From Hymenobacter jejuensis (GTDB lineage: Bacteria > Bacteroidota > Bacteroidia > Cytophagales > Hymenobacteraceae): DNA of 64,000 nucleotides. The DNA lies in NCBI RefSeq assembly GCF_006337165.1, contig NZ_CP040896.1:744001-808000 (forward strand), in the 5' to 3' direction. Positions 18,573 to 26,821 of this stretch are shown here, piece by piece. The notes below the pieces were generated by a model. The model saw nothing but the letters and a program-made list of their open reading frames with translations. It had not been told where the DNA came from and did no database searches. A program made the translations under genes and the position numbers. The first letter of the stretch is position 1. Each line of letters starts with the position of its first letter.

Positions 18573-18612
18573 CCAAAGCGCCGTTCTGTAGTACTACAGA
18601 ACGGCGCTTTGG
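18573..18612. terminator. 40-bp perfect palindrome after the S9 peptidase gene
   Basis: Two 20-bp arms (18573-18592 / 18593-18612) are perfectly complementary with no spacer. It lies 30 nt beyond the stop codon. A T-run is almost absent, so it may be a factor-independent terminator of weak type or an mRNA-stabilising hairpin. Confidence 0.7.
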
Positions 18613-19129
18613 TGTTGCAGCAAGCTGCATGTTCTCGTTTCAGAATGAGCTAAACCACCCAAATAAGCGGCAGCGAGAGTCCACGCAGCAGCTACCACCT
18701 TTTTGCGTATATAGCTGAACACTAGACACTTATTCTTAAGTTATACGTACAGCCTACAAAGCAGGGGTTCCGAAGTTGCTTTTGGCAACGATGGGTGCTG
18801 TAGTCACCGGGCCCTCCTTTTGCTTTATGCTGGTCTGGCCACCCGACCAGCATGCTCCCGCCTTTATGCTGTAGTTACAGCCCGGGCCGGCAGTAGCAGA
18901 TGCGTGCTGGCCCCTAATGCCCACTTAACTGGTGTGGGAGTATTCTTGTACCGAACTCACCGCTTACCTCAGTGCGAGGTTGAGGCATACCAAGATGTTT
19001 GTCACACTGTGTCAGCGGCGCACCCGGCTTCACGGAGGAGTTTTACAGCGGCAAGCCTGGCCGTTCTATTTGCTCGGATAGTCTATAGCTGCACTGGGGG
19101 TGCAGCGCTTTCCCTTTATTTTTCTTGTT
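18613..19129. other. Gene-free region upstream of the BLUF gene
   Basis: Holds a 9-bp inverted repeat ATGCTGGTC/GACCAGCAT (18827-18853) of unknown role and a hairpin just before the BLUF start. No convincing coding region was seen. Confidence 0.5.
19088..19106 (+). promoter_or_regulatory. Leader hairpin before the BLUF gene
   Basis: GCTGCAC (19088-19094) pairs with GTGCAGC (19100-19106) around a 5-nt loop. A pyrimidine-rich run containing ATTTTTC follows and leads into the ATG at 19130. The arrangement resembles an attenuator, or a hairpin that shelters the translation start. Confidence 0.45.
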
Positions 19130-19552
19130 ATGCTGTATTCGTTGATTTATACCAGCCAAGCCACTGTACCCCTGGATGAAGAGTCTCGGCGTTTGCTTTT
19201 GGCACAGGCTCGCTCCTTTAATACCGCGCGGCATCTGACGGGCGTCCTCCTTCATGCCGACGGCCATTTTTTGCAAATACTAGAAGGGGCGCAGGAAGAA
19301 GTTGAGGCACTATTTGACCGCATCCAACAAGACCCGCGCCACGAAGGCATCCGAGTAGTGGTGCGCGGTCCGGTGCGTAGGCGCGAGTTCCCGCACTGGG
19401 GCATGGGTTTCAGCCAGTTGAGCTATCCCATATTAGCCCGGCTACGCCAACTGGTGCGGCATTCCCAAGCCGCAGTCGACAGCACCCGCACCGCGCTTTC
19501 CCTGCGCGACTTGTTACAGCCTTTCGTGCTGCACGCGGTCGCTCGGGAATAG
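19130..19552 (+). CDS. BLUF-domain blue-light sensor
   Basis: 140 aa from ATG 19130; an upstream ATG at 19100 adds ten residues that are not part of the fold. The whole protein is one BLUF domain plus a short helical cap. The flavin-site residues are in place: Y7 (LIYTSQA), N31 (SFNTARHLTG), Q49 (FLQILEG) and W90/M92 (FPHWGMGF). BLUF domains bind FAD and rearrange the Tyr-Gln-flavin hydrogen bonds on blue light. There is no output domain, so it must act through a partner protein. It is convergent with the MaoC gene after 34 bp. Activity as a photoreceptor is strongly expected; the partner is unknown. Confidence 0.93.
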   Translation: MLYSLIYTSQATVPLDEESRRLLLAQARSFNTARHLTGVLLHADGHFLQILEGAQEEVEALFDRIQQDPRHEGIRVVVRGPVRRREFPHWGMGFSQLSYPILARLRQLVRHSQAAVDSTRTALSLRDLLQPFVLHAVARE

Positions 19553-19586
19553 CAACGGACGCACCAGCCTGGCATCGCCGCCAGCG

Positions 19587-20060
19587 CTACGCCTGATCCT
19601 GAAAGTGATACAGGAAAGTGATTACCCCGGTGTAAGCGGGCTTTTTAGAATCCAGAATTTCCAGCGTTACGCTCAGGCGAGCCTTGGCAATGCCGCGCAG
19701 GTTGGCCACCGAGAGCAACGTGGCCCGCAGGCGCACCTGGCTGTTTACGGTCACGGCCTGGTTGAAGCGCAACTGCTCGATCTCGTAGTTGACCTGCATT
19801 TTCAGGTTCTCAATGGCCACGATTTGCTGCCACAGAAAAGGCAGCAGGGCCACGGTGAGGTAGCCGTGGGCAATGGTAGCCTGAAACGGCGACTCGGCCT
19901 TGGCGCGTTCGGCATCCACATGAATCCACTGGTGATCGAGGGTGGCATCCGCAAACTGATTGATCTGCTCTTGGGTGATGGTATGGTAGGCCGAAACGCC
20001 CATTTCGTGGCCCACGTGGCTTTCGAGTTCGGGGAGGCTGCGGATGGTCAGAATAGACAT
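19587..20060 (-). CDS. MaoC-family dehydratase ((R)-enoyl-CoA hydratase-like)
   Basis: 157 aa from the ATG at 20058-20060; a longer frame to 20255 exists but its extension looks non-coding. The hot-dog fold hydratase motif is clear: ITQEQINQFADATLDHQWIHVDAERA, with the catalytic Asp and His in the D-x(4)-H pattern, followed by IAHGYLTVALLPFL. The family hydrates 2-enoyl-CoA to (R)-3-hydroxyacyl-CoA. No polyhydroxyalkanoate or fatty-acid gene is next to it, so the pathway is open. It is divergent from the PLP decarboxylase gene. Confidence 0.9.
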   Translation of the reverse strand: MSILTIRSLPELESHVGHEMGVSAYHTITQEQINQFADATLDHQWIHVDAERAKAESPFQATIAHGYLTVALLPFLWQQIVAIENLKMQVNYEIEQLRFNQAVTVNSQVRLRATLLSVANLRGIAKARLSVTLEILDSKKPAYTGVITFLYHFQDQA

Positions 20061-20240
20061 AGGACGAGAATCAGGGTGGAAAAAAAGAGCCGCAAACATA
20101 CGCCCGGAACCGCTTTGTACGCACGCAGACTGCCGAGTAACAATAATTCTTAACTCAGGCCGCCGACAGCGGGGCCAACGGTTTCGCTCCTGCTGCCGAT
20201 GGCCCCGTTGTCGGCAATAATCACATATGCCGCTTTCTAC

Positions 20241-20258
20241 TTGACTATCAATCATTTA
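20241..20258 (+). repeat. Dispersed 18-bp motif, intergenic copy
   Basis: TTGACTATCAA, four bases, TTA, 49 bp before the start of the PLP decarboxylase gene in the divergent promoter region shared with the MaoC gene. Confidence 0.6.
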
Positions 20259-20306
20259 TATTCAAGGCGCGCCGTTGTAACGGACTATAGCCCCGGCCGC
20301 ACCACC

Positions 20307-21812
20307 ATGACCAACACCCGAAAAGCGCCCATTGAGCTTGGCAAAGCCGAGTTCCAAGCAATTGGCCATCAGCTAGTTGATGCCATCGCCAATTTTCTCG
20401 ATGCCATTGAGGAGCAGCCCGTAACAACCGGTGAGGCACCCAAGCAGCTTCAGGCGTTGCTGCCGCCGGCCTTGCTGCCCGAAAATGGCGCTTCGGCCAC
20501 AGAAGTCCTGGCGAAAGCGACCAATCTGGTCCTAAACCATTCTCTGCTGAACGGGCACCCTAAATTTCTGGGCTACATCACGTCTTCCGCTGCGCCTCTT
20601 GGAGCGCTGGCGGATCTGTTGGCGGCGGCAGTTAATGCCAATGTAGGCGCACAGATATTGAGCCCCATTGCTACCGAAATCGAAAAACAAACTATTCGTT
20701 GGCTGGCCGAATTCATAGGCGTTTCGCCGACGTACGGCGGCATACTGGTCAGTGGTGGCAACATGGCCAATTTCACGGCCTTCGTAGCGGCCCGAACAGC
20801 CAAAGCGCCCGGCAATACCAAAGAAGACGGCTTAGGCAACGCGTCTTCGCAGTTGATCGTGTACTGCTCCAAAATGACCCATACGTGGGTAGAAAAAGCG
20901 GCCGTGTTGTTTGGGTTGGGCTCCAAAGCCATTCGGTGGATCCCAACCGACGCGGCCTATAAAATGGATCACCAAATTCTGGAGCAAACAATCCAAGATG
21001 ATCTGCAAAAGGGCCATACGCCCATCATGGTCATCGGCACCGCTGGCGACGTGAGCACGGGCGTGGTAGACGATCTGCAAGCCTTGGCGGCCATTTGCAA
21101 AACCTACACCCTCTGGTTTCACATCGATGGGGCCTACGGCGCGCCGGCCGCTGTGCTTCCCGAGCTAAAAACCCTGTTTGCGGGCATGGAAGAGGCTGAT
21201 TCCATTGCTCTTGACCCTCACAAATGGCTGTATAGTCCGCTGGAGGCCGGCTGCACGTTGGTAAAAAACGAGAACTACTTGCGCGACACGTTCAGCTCGC
21301 ATCCCGTTTACTACAACTTCGATAGTACGGAAGAAGACGCCGTGCACAATTACTACGAATACGGTCTCCAAAACTCGCGGGGCTTTCGGGCCTTGAAAGT
21401 TTGGGTAGCGCTGCAACACGTAGGCCGAAGCGGCTATGTAGAAATGATCAGGCAGGACATAGAACTCGCCAACTACCTTTTCAGCCTAGCGGAAAAGCAC
21501 CCCGAGCTACAAGCCATTACGCACAACCTGAGCATTGTTACGCTGCAATACGTTCCGAAAAGCATAACAAGGGACTCAGAAAACAACAAATTGTATATCA
21601 ATGACTTAAACAAAGAACTATTAAACCGCCTGCAAGTCGGAGGCGAAGCATTTCTGTCGAATGCGGTGGTAAACGATAGGTATTGCCTACGGGGGTGCGT
21701 GGTGAATTTTAGAACATCAAAAAAGGATATCGAGGAGATTATCGAAATCATAGTCCGGGAAGGCAGAGAGCTGCACAAAAGCTTCCGGAATAGTTTGAAT
21801 ATGAGCGCCTAG
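20307..21812 (+). CDS. Group II pyridoxal-phosphate-dependent amino acid decarboxylase
   Basis: 501 aa from ATG 20307. It belongs to the aromatic amino acid / glutamate decarboxylase fold type I group: HPKFLGYITSSAAPLGALADLL near the N-terminus, the PLP aspartate in WFHIDGAYGAPA and the Schiff-base lysine in LDPHKWLYSPLEAGC. Substrates in this family include tryptophan, tyrosine, DOPA and 2,4-diaminobutyrate; nothing visible settles which. It stands alone, convergent with the following gene after 32 bp. The 3' third is noticeably richer in A+T than the 5' part. An IHF-like site TATATCAA-N4-TTA falls within it at about 21593-21608. Confidence 0.9.
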   Translation: MTNTRKAPIELGKAEFQAIGHQLVDAIANFLDAIEEQPVTTGEAPKQLQALLPPALLPENGASATEVLAKATNLVLNHSLLNGHPKFLGYITSSAAPLGALADLLAAAVNANVGAQILSPIATEIEKQTIRWLAEFIGVSPTYGGILVSGGNMANFTAFVAARTAKAPGNTKEDGLGNASSQLIVYCSKMTHTWVEKAAVLFGLGSKAIRWIPTDAAYKMDHQILEQTIQDDLQKGHTPIMVIGTAGDVSTGVVDDLQALAAICKTYTLWFHIDGAYGAPAAVLPELKTLFAGMEEADSIALDPHKWLYSPLEAGCTLVKNENYLRDTFSSHPVYYNFDSTEEDAVHNYYEYGLQNSRGFRALKVWVALQHVGRSGYVEMIRQDIELANYLFSLAEKHPELQAITHNLSIVTLQYVPKSITRDSENNKLYINDLNKELLNRLQVGGEAFLSNAVVNDRYCLRGCVVNFRTSKKDIEEIIEIIVREGRELHKSFRNSLNMSA

Positions 21813-21844
21813 CGCTTCATCGGGTGAGGCTGGCCGGGTGCTTG

Positions 21845-22762
21845 TTACAAACTTAACTTCACTACCACGGCCGTGGAGCCGCCCAAATCGTCGTCCGTAA
21901 CGAGTAGCAACTGGTAGTGCTTGGGCCCCAGCACTTTCTGCACGGTTACGCTTTCTACTTTTCCGGTATAGGCCGCGCCCGTTGGCAAAACCAGATGGGC
22001 CAGTTGCAGGGGCACAGGAGTGGCAGCCCGCCGCGCCAGATCCAGTACGCCCACGAAGCTGCCGAGCACTTCGCCGTCGGCCACGGGGTCGCTGGTATCT
22101 TCCACGGAAGCGGTAACCAACAGCAGATCATGCGAATACGAGGCACCCGAAAACCCGGCTGGCTTGCCGTTGAGGTCTGGCAACTCGTAAAACTGCCGCT
22201 GTACTGCGGGTGGCTGCTCGGTTCGCTGCCGGATATAATCGAGGGTAGCGCCCAACGGCAAAAAGAAAACCAAGTTACCAACTGCCGAACCCACCGTACG
22301 CTGAAACAACAACAGCTCGGTATCCGTGGCCGCCGCCGCCTCCAGGTTAAGCGCAATGCCCGCCGGCAAATACTGCCGCAGCAAACCATATAAGTTGCTC
22401 AACGACAAGGGGTAAACTGTTGCGCCTGCGTCGGAGCCGCCGGGCAGCGTTACCCAAAAGCCTACCTCACGGGCCGGCGTTGCTCCGGAGCCGCACACGA
22501 GCAAGCCCTTCTCGCCTGCCGGCGTGGTGAAGGCCGTAAGGCATTCCAGATCGGGCTTCAGGGCTTTGGGGATGCGACCGGTGCTGAAATGCGCGGTTTC
22601 GAACAGCGTGATTTGTTCGCCTTTGGTCAGGGAATTGGCTTTGAAAGCGTACAGATACGGGGCATCGTCGCCGATGATATAAGCCGTATCACCGACCACC
22701 TCCACCCCGGAAGCCGACGGCAGATTGGGCAAGTTAATCTGTTGAAGGATAAGAGCTTGCAT
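21845..22762 (-). CDS. Conserved protein of unknown function (beta-propeller-like, DUF6929 type)
   Basis: 305 aa, no signal peptide and no membrane helix. The sequence is rich in short beta strands and repeats of the type GVEVVGDTAYIIGDDAPYLYAF and ASYSHDLLLVTASVEDTSD, which suggests a propeller of six or so blades. I associate this pattern with a Bacteroidota family listed as DUF6929, but that is from memory. No catalytic motif is seen. It lies 38 bp downstream of the OmpA-like gene on the same strand and may be cotranscribed with it. Confidence 0.7.
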   Translation of the reverse strand: MQALILQQINLPNLPSASGVEVVGDTAYIIGDDAPYLYAFKANSLTKGEQITLFETAHFSTGRIPKALKPDLECLTAFTTPAGEKGLLVCGSGATPAREVGFWVTLPGGSDAGATVYPLSLSNLYGLLRQYLPAGIALNLEAAAATDTELLLFQRTVGSAVGNLVFFLPLGATLDYIRQRTEQPPAVQRQFYELPDLNGKPAGFSGASYSHDLLLVTASVEDTSDPVADGEVLGSFVGVLDLARRAATPVPLQLAHLVLPTGAAYTGKVESVTVQKVLGPKHYQLLLVTDDDLGGSTAVVVKLSL

Positions 22763-22800
22763 CGTTAGTTCGCCGTCGACTCCGGAAGAATAGAAGGGGT

Positions 22801-24831
22801 TTATCTGTTCGTAATCGTAAACTCCACGCGCCGGTTGAGGCGGCGGGTTTCCTCGCGGGCGTTGCTGGCACGTGGTTTCGAGCCGCCGTAGCCGACGGTT
22901 GTGATGCGGTTTTCGCCGATGCCGCGGGTCACGAGGTAGCGCTTTACTTCGGCTACGCGATCTTCCGAGAGCTTCAGATTTTTGTCGGCGGGCCCTACGT
23001 TGTCGGTGTGGCCTTCCAGCCGAATGTTCACCGCAGGGTTGTCGATCAGGGTGCGCGCCAAGCGGTTGAGCTCGCTGTAAGAAGCCGGCAACAAGTCGTA
23101 CTTGCCCTGGGCGAAAATCAGCGTCGGCAGTTCCAGCCGCGACCCAACGGCCGCCGGCACCAGCAACAAGTCGCGGCTAACCGAGCCCACCATCCTAACG
23201 GTATCGGTAGCCGTCAGGAAACCTCCGCTGATGGCCGTAATTCGGTATTGGCCGGCGGGCAAGGAGAACTGGAAATTACCGCCCGATGGCTCGCTGCGGG
23301 CCGTAGCATTAAAAACGATGTTGTCGCCGAGGCGAACCACTTTTACTTCCGCCGCGATGGGTTTGCGCGTGCCGGCGTCCAGCACATGCCCCGTCAGCAA
23401 CGTGCGCACCGCCACGGGCGGCGCTGCAGGCTTGGCCGTATCGGCGGGCGCCACCACCGGGGCCACTCCTACTTCGGCGCGGTACAGGTCGGTGGGGCCA
23501 TTGGGCGTGCGGCTGGAGGCAAAGAAAGCATGTTTGCCGTTGGGTTCGAGAATAAAATATGCGTCAAATCCGGCCCCGTTGATGGGCGCGCCCAAGTTGC
23601 GCGGCTCGCTCCAGTTGGTCCAAGATTCGTCCAGACGATTGCTCACGAATATGTCGGCGCTGCCGTAGCCCGCGTGCCCATACGACGAGAAATACAGCCT
23701 TTTACCATCGGGCGAAAGCCACGGCGCAAACTCAAAGCCCGGCGAATTGACTATGCTTCCCAAGCTGCGCGGCTCAGTCCAGGAGCCATCGCCGGCAGGC
23801 AAACTAACGTACAAATCGTTAAGCCCTTGTGAATCAGCACGTTCTAATGAAAGAAGCAGTACCTTCTCGTCCGGGGTCTGAAAGAATGTGGTGGCCGTAC
23901 CCGCCGAGTAATAGTTCTCAATATCAAGAGGTTGCGGCACGGCGGCTTTCCCCTTGGCGTTGCGGGCGACTTGTGACACGCCTTCGTCTCGGAAAGAGCC
24001 GTCGCGTTCGTACGTGCCGCGCACCACCAGCGTGTTGCCATTGCCCACGACAGCCATCACGCCGTTGTTTTGGGGCGTGTTGAGCGCGTCGAGGCGAGTG
24101 GCAGGGCCCCAGGTCTTGCCATTGTCGGCGGTGGTGCTTACCCAGATGTCGCCGGAATCGGTGTTGCCTTCGGTGTTGCCGGTGTACTTTGTGCGCGTCA
24201 GGTACAGCGTGCGGTTATCGGGCGTAATGACGGGTTGCAGCTCGTTGCCAGGCGTACTTACCGCCGAGAGCGCTTCGGGCGTGCCATACTGACTACCATC
24301 GACGGTGAGGCGCAGCTTAAACAAGCGCCATTGCTGCGTCGCTCGGTTTGCCGGCTTCTGCGAAACCACGGGGGTCCCATTGGCCTTGTCGGCCGTAGCG
24401 ATGGCGGCACATTTATCATTGCCGCGGCTTACCAGCTGCAAGCTTCCCATCGGGCCGGCGGGCACCAGCGCCCACTGTTGGTACAAGCTACCCGACCAAG
24501 GACGCTGCACTAGCGCAGCATTTTCGGCCGGCCCTTCAGAAGTAAGGCATTTGCCGCTGTTTTTGGCCTCAATTCGGAAGAATACGCTGCCCGGCGTAAC
24601 CCGTACGAAGCGCCACTGCTGGCTGGGCGAATGCGTAAACTCCCACTGCACCGTGGCGGCGCCCGCTTCCGCCGAAGAGTTTGTAACGTCCAGCGAAAGG
24701 CCACTGCTGCGGGCAATGATGCCGTACCACGCAGATTCGTCGATGGTAAAATCGACCTGCTGGGCCTGTAGCGGCCCGGTGGTCAGAAGGACGAACAGAA
24801 GAAACAGCGACCGGAAAAGCGAATGATTCAT
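22801..24831 (-). CDS. OmpA-family envelope protein with ricin-like, PD40 and carboxypeptidase-regulatory domains
   Basis: 676 aa. A signal peptide (1-23) is followed by a ricin-type beta-trefoil (about 25-170, with repeated QQWRFV, QQWALV and QQWRLF). A PD40/TolB-like propeller (about 180-450) shows DNRTLYLTRTK, DEKVLLLS and DGKRLYFSSYGHAGYGSADIFVS. A carboxypeptidase-regulatory-like beta-sandwich (about 475-555) precedes the C-terminal OmpA domain (570-676) with the peptidoglycan-binding stretch LEGHTDNVGPADKNLKLSEDRV. It is probably anchored to peptidoglycan in the periplasm or outer membrane. The ricin-like module suggests carbohydrate binding. Part of the combination is common in Bacteroidota; the N-terminal trefoil is less usual. 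Confidence 0.88.
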   Translation of the reverse strand: MNHSLFRSLFLLFVLLTTGPLQAQQVDFTIDESAWYGIIARSSGLSLDVTNSSAEAGAATVQWEFTHSPSQQWRFVRVTPGSVFFRIEAKNSGKCLTSEGPAENAALVQRPWSGSLYQQWALVPAGPMGSLQLVSRGNDKCAAIATADKANGTPVVSQKPANRATQQWRLFKLRLTVDGSQYGTPEALSAVSTPGNELQPVITPDNRTLYLTRTKYTGNTEGNTDSGDIWVSTTADNGKTWGPATRLDALNTPQNNGVMAVVGNGNTLVVRGTYERDGSFRDEGVSQVARNAKGKAAVPQPLDIENYYSAGTATTFFQTPDEKVLLLSLERADSQGLNDLYVSLPAGDGSWTEPRSLGSIVNSPGFEFAPWLSPDGKRLYFSSYGHAGYGSADIFVSNRLDESWTNWSEPRNLGAPINGAGFDAYFILEPNGKHAFFASSRTPNGPTDLYRAEVGVAPVVAPADTAKPAAPPVAVRTLLTGHVLDAGTRKPIAAEVKVVRLGDNIVFNATARSEPSGGNFQFSLPAGQYRITAISGGFLTATDTVRMVGSVSRDLLLVPAAVGSRLELPTLIFAQGKYDLLPASYSELNRLARTLIDNPAVNIRLEGHTDNVGPADKNLKLSEDRVAEVKRYLVTRGIGENRITTVGYGGSKPRASNAREETRRLNRRVEFTITNR

Positions 24832-24905
24832 GCACGCAAAACGGATGGTACCGGCGGCAAGTTAGCCCAAATCTGAACCGATGGGCTACCCCGGCCTACA
24901 AAAGA

Positions 24906-24948
24906 GCAGACGCCGCACTTCATCTCGTCAGATGAGTACGGCGTCTGC
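24906..24948. terminator. Hairpin between the small gene at 24981 and the OmpA-like gene
   Basis: 10-bp stem GCAGACGCCG / CGGCGTCTGC (24906-24915 / 24939-24948) enclosing an inner hairpin CATCT-CGTC-AGATG. It probably ends the transcript of the small minus-strand gene. Confidence 0.7.
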
Positions 24949-24980
24949 GTATGAGGGTTAACTCAATGGTTTAGTAGAGT

Positions 24981-25193
24981 TTATGCATTGTTGCTGATAT
25001 ACTTGAAGCGAACAAAACGATCATTTTCGTAGATGGCCGCGAAGTGGCCACCAGCCGTGCTGGACGTGTTGCCCGACTTAGATTCAGCTTTGCGTTCCAC
25101 GGGTTTGGCTGGAGCGGCAGTTGGAACTGCAGGATATGCGCCAGGAACCATACCGGGCACGTGCACAATGAAGGAGAGGATTTTTGAAGCCAT
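24981..25193 (-). CDS. Small protein of unknown function
   Basis: 70 aa, ATG at 25191-25193. The N-terminal third is hydrophobic (KILSFIVHVPGMVPGAYPAV), the middle is lysine-rich and low complexity, and the C-terminus is GGHFAAIYENDRFVRFKYI. It has no motif I recognise. Support for it as a gene is contextual: its own terminator hairpin downstream, and a TACATTTG box about 100 nt upstream on the same strand. A second frame, 24971-25168, overlaps it and has less support. Confidence 0.6.
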   Translation of the reverse strand: MASKILSFIVHVPGMVPGAYPAVPTAAPAKPVERKAESKSGNTSSTAGGHFAAIYENDRFVRFKYISNNA

Positions 25194-25294
25194 GCTTGTT
25201 TTCAGTTAGAGTGTGAACGATGGGCGAAACGGGTAAAAGATCTTAAAAGTGAAAAGGTCAAATTTTCATTAACTAAGTACTAATTCGATCTGAA

Positions 25295-25302
25295 CAAATG
25301 TA
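25295..25302 (-). promoter_or_regulatory. Candidate -7 box of the small gene at 24981
   Basis: The minus strand reads TACATTTG, about 100 nt before the start codon. No -33 TTG is seen at the usual spacing. A long leader would follow. Confidence 0.4.
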
Positions 25303-25544
25303 AAGATATTACCATTTGCTTGTATGATATAAAGGTAAATTTTTTCTTATAAAAATGTAAATACGTATTACCCCTGACTCGAAGTCCGCGGCAGCACTGA
25401 TAGGAGGCTCCGTATTAGCACGGATAATTTCTTCGGTAGAGCAGATTCTTGCTAGCTCACCCCTTTTGCACCTCACTGGCTGCACCCAATCGCTCCAGCG
25501 TTGCCAGCAAGCATATAATATAAGCAATATATATTTACAATATT

Positions 25545-25562
25545 TTGATTGTCAATATTTTA
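25545..25562 (+). repeat. Dispersed 18-bp motif, intergenic copy
   Basis: TTGATTGTCAA, four bases, TTA, in the AT-rich gene-free region. Confidence 0.6.
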
Positions 25563-25740
25563 CACCATTGCTTCCAAACTCCATCAAACACATAAAAAGG
25601 CAATGCGGCTAAGCTCGATTGCCCGCAACTGTGGGTGCGTTGTTGCAAGCCCCAAATATTTTGCGTGCTCGAGATAACGGACCCAGCGAGGGCCATTAGC
25701 CTAAACGCGATTAGGCAGCGTCATACGAGCAATCGGCAAA

Positions 25741-25776
25741 AACAAAAACCGCAGCCCTATATATAGAACTGCGGCT
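25741..25776 (-). terminator. Terminator of the NarL-type regulator gene
   Basis: On the minus strand CCGCAG (25774-25769) pairs with CTGCGG (25754-25749) around a TATATATA-containing loop and is followed by TTTTTGTTTTT. It lies about 60 nt beyond the stop codon. Confidence 0.75.
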
Positions 25777-25833
25777 ATTCGGTCTTGGTTTTAGTCAATT
25801 TTCGGCTCGTCTGTAAAAGAGCGCCGAGACGGC

Positions 25834-26517
25834 TTAACTGATGAGCTTATGACGCATGGCATACTGAATCAGGCCCACCACCGATTTCGAGTTGGTCTTG
25901 GTCAGAATGTTCTTGCGGTGGGTCTCGACGGTGCGCTCGCTTATGAAGAGCGTTTCGGCAATGTGGTAGTTGGAGTACTCCTGCGCGATAAGTTTGAGAA
26001 TCTCGCGTTCGCGGGTGGTAAGCGAGACCGGCACTTCTTCACGCGGCGGCAGCCGCAACGAGGCCAGCTCGTAATTCTGTAGCAGCGTTGCGCCTACTTC
26101 GCGGCTAAAAAACGTGCGGCCCGCCACAATCTGTCGGATGGCTTCGCCCAGTTCTTCGCGGGTCGTGTTTTTTAATACGTAGCCTGAGCCGCCCGCTTCG
26201 AGTACTTCCGTCACAGAAGCATGATCGTGGGTCATGCTCAGCACCAGCACGCGCACTTGCGGCGCCTGCTCCCGAATGAATTGGGTCAGTTCCACGCCCG
26301 ACATCTCCGGCATGTTCAAATCGACCAGCGCAACGGTTATTTCTGGGTCCTGCTTTAGCTTTTGCAGGGCTTCCAAGCCGCTTTCTGCTTGCGCAACTAT
26401 TTCAATATCAGACTCTTGCTTAAGAAGCATTTTAACCCCCTCAATTACCAACGGATGGTCGTCGACAATGAGGACACGCACGGGAATACTAGTTGCAGTA
26501 GGTAACAAATCACTCAT
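25834..26517 (-). CDS. NarL/FixJ-family response regulator
   Basis: 227 aa. The receiver domain (13-130) has the acidic pair D19-D20, phosphoacceptor D66 (VALVDLNMP) and the lysine in GYVLKNTT. The LuxR-type helix-turn-helix (about 163-225) reads LTTREREILKLIAQEYSNYHIAETLFISERTVETH. It is an orphan: no histidine kinase is adjacent. It has its own terminator, and 304 bp of gene-free DNA lie upstream. Targets are unknown. Confidence 0.93.
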   Translation of the reverse strand: MSDLLPTATSIPVRVLIVDDHPLVIEGVKMLLKQESDIEIVAQAESGLEALQKLKQDPEITVALVDLNMPEMSGVELTQFIREQAPQVRVLVLSMTHDHASVTEVLEAGGSGYVLKNTTREELGEAIRQIVAGRTFFSREVGATLLQNYELASLRLPPREEVPVSLTTREREILKLIAQEYSNYHIAETLFISERTVETHRKNILTKTNSKSVVGLIQYAMRHKLIS

Positions 26518-26821
26518 AGAATACGGCTTTAAACAGTACTAGCAGCAACGCAAGAAGTCGTACTCCAAAGGCAAAAGCTTCTTGAGTAGTTTATCCAAGC
26601 TCAGCGCCTTATTATTTTTCCGTTTTGGGCGGAATGGAAAGATACAATAATCGTATAAGCTTTTGAAGGATTTTCCTTAACAAAAGCGCTACTGTTGAGC
26701 TTATATAATTAAGCTGAATTGTATTTATATACTTGATTTAAAGCATTTTACACAATATTCACTGCCCAAAAAAGCCGCTCCTTTCAGGAAGCGGCTTTTT
26801 GAGGCTGACAAAGGGCTGTGT
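26518..26821. other. Gene-free region upstream of the NarL gene
   Basis: 304 bp, AT-rich in its right half. Apart from the hairpin at 26769-26800, which ends the amidohydrolase gene pair or its neighbour, nothing specific is seen. No TAnnTTTG box for the NarL gene was found. Confidence 0.5.
26769..26800. terminator. Terminator of the amidohydrolase gene pair
   Basis: 11-bp perfect stem AAAAAGCCGCT / AGCGGCTTTTT (26769-26779 / 26790-26800), A-rich on one side and T-rich on the other. It lies 22 nt beyond the stop codon of the minus-strand amidohydrolase gene. Confidence 0.8.

Larger units (their letters stand above)
25194..25833. other. AT-rich gene-free region
   Basis: 640 bp without a supported gene. 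It contains a TACATTTG box on the minus strand (25295-25302), an exact copy of the dispersed 18-bp motif (25545) and a terminator for the NarL gene at its right end. The stretch at about 25260-25600 is unusually AT-rich against its neighbours. A 72-codon minus-strand frame (25309-25527) is not convincing. Confidence 0.6.

Noticed and set aside
18820..19179. Plus-strand frame before the BLUF gene
   Set aside because: Unusual composition, overlaps the BLUF start in another frame, and has no motif.
25309..25527. 72-codon minus-strand frame in the AT-rich gap
   Set aside because: No start context, odd composition and no motif; kept only as part of the gap description.
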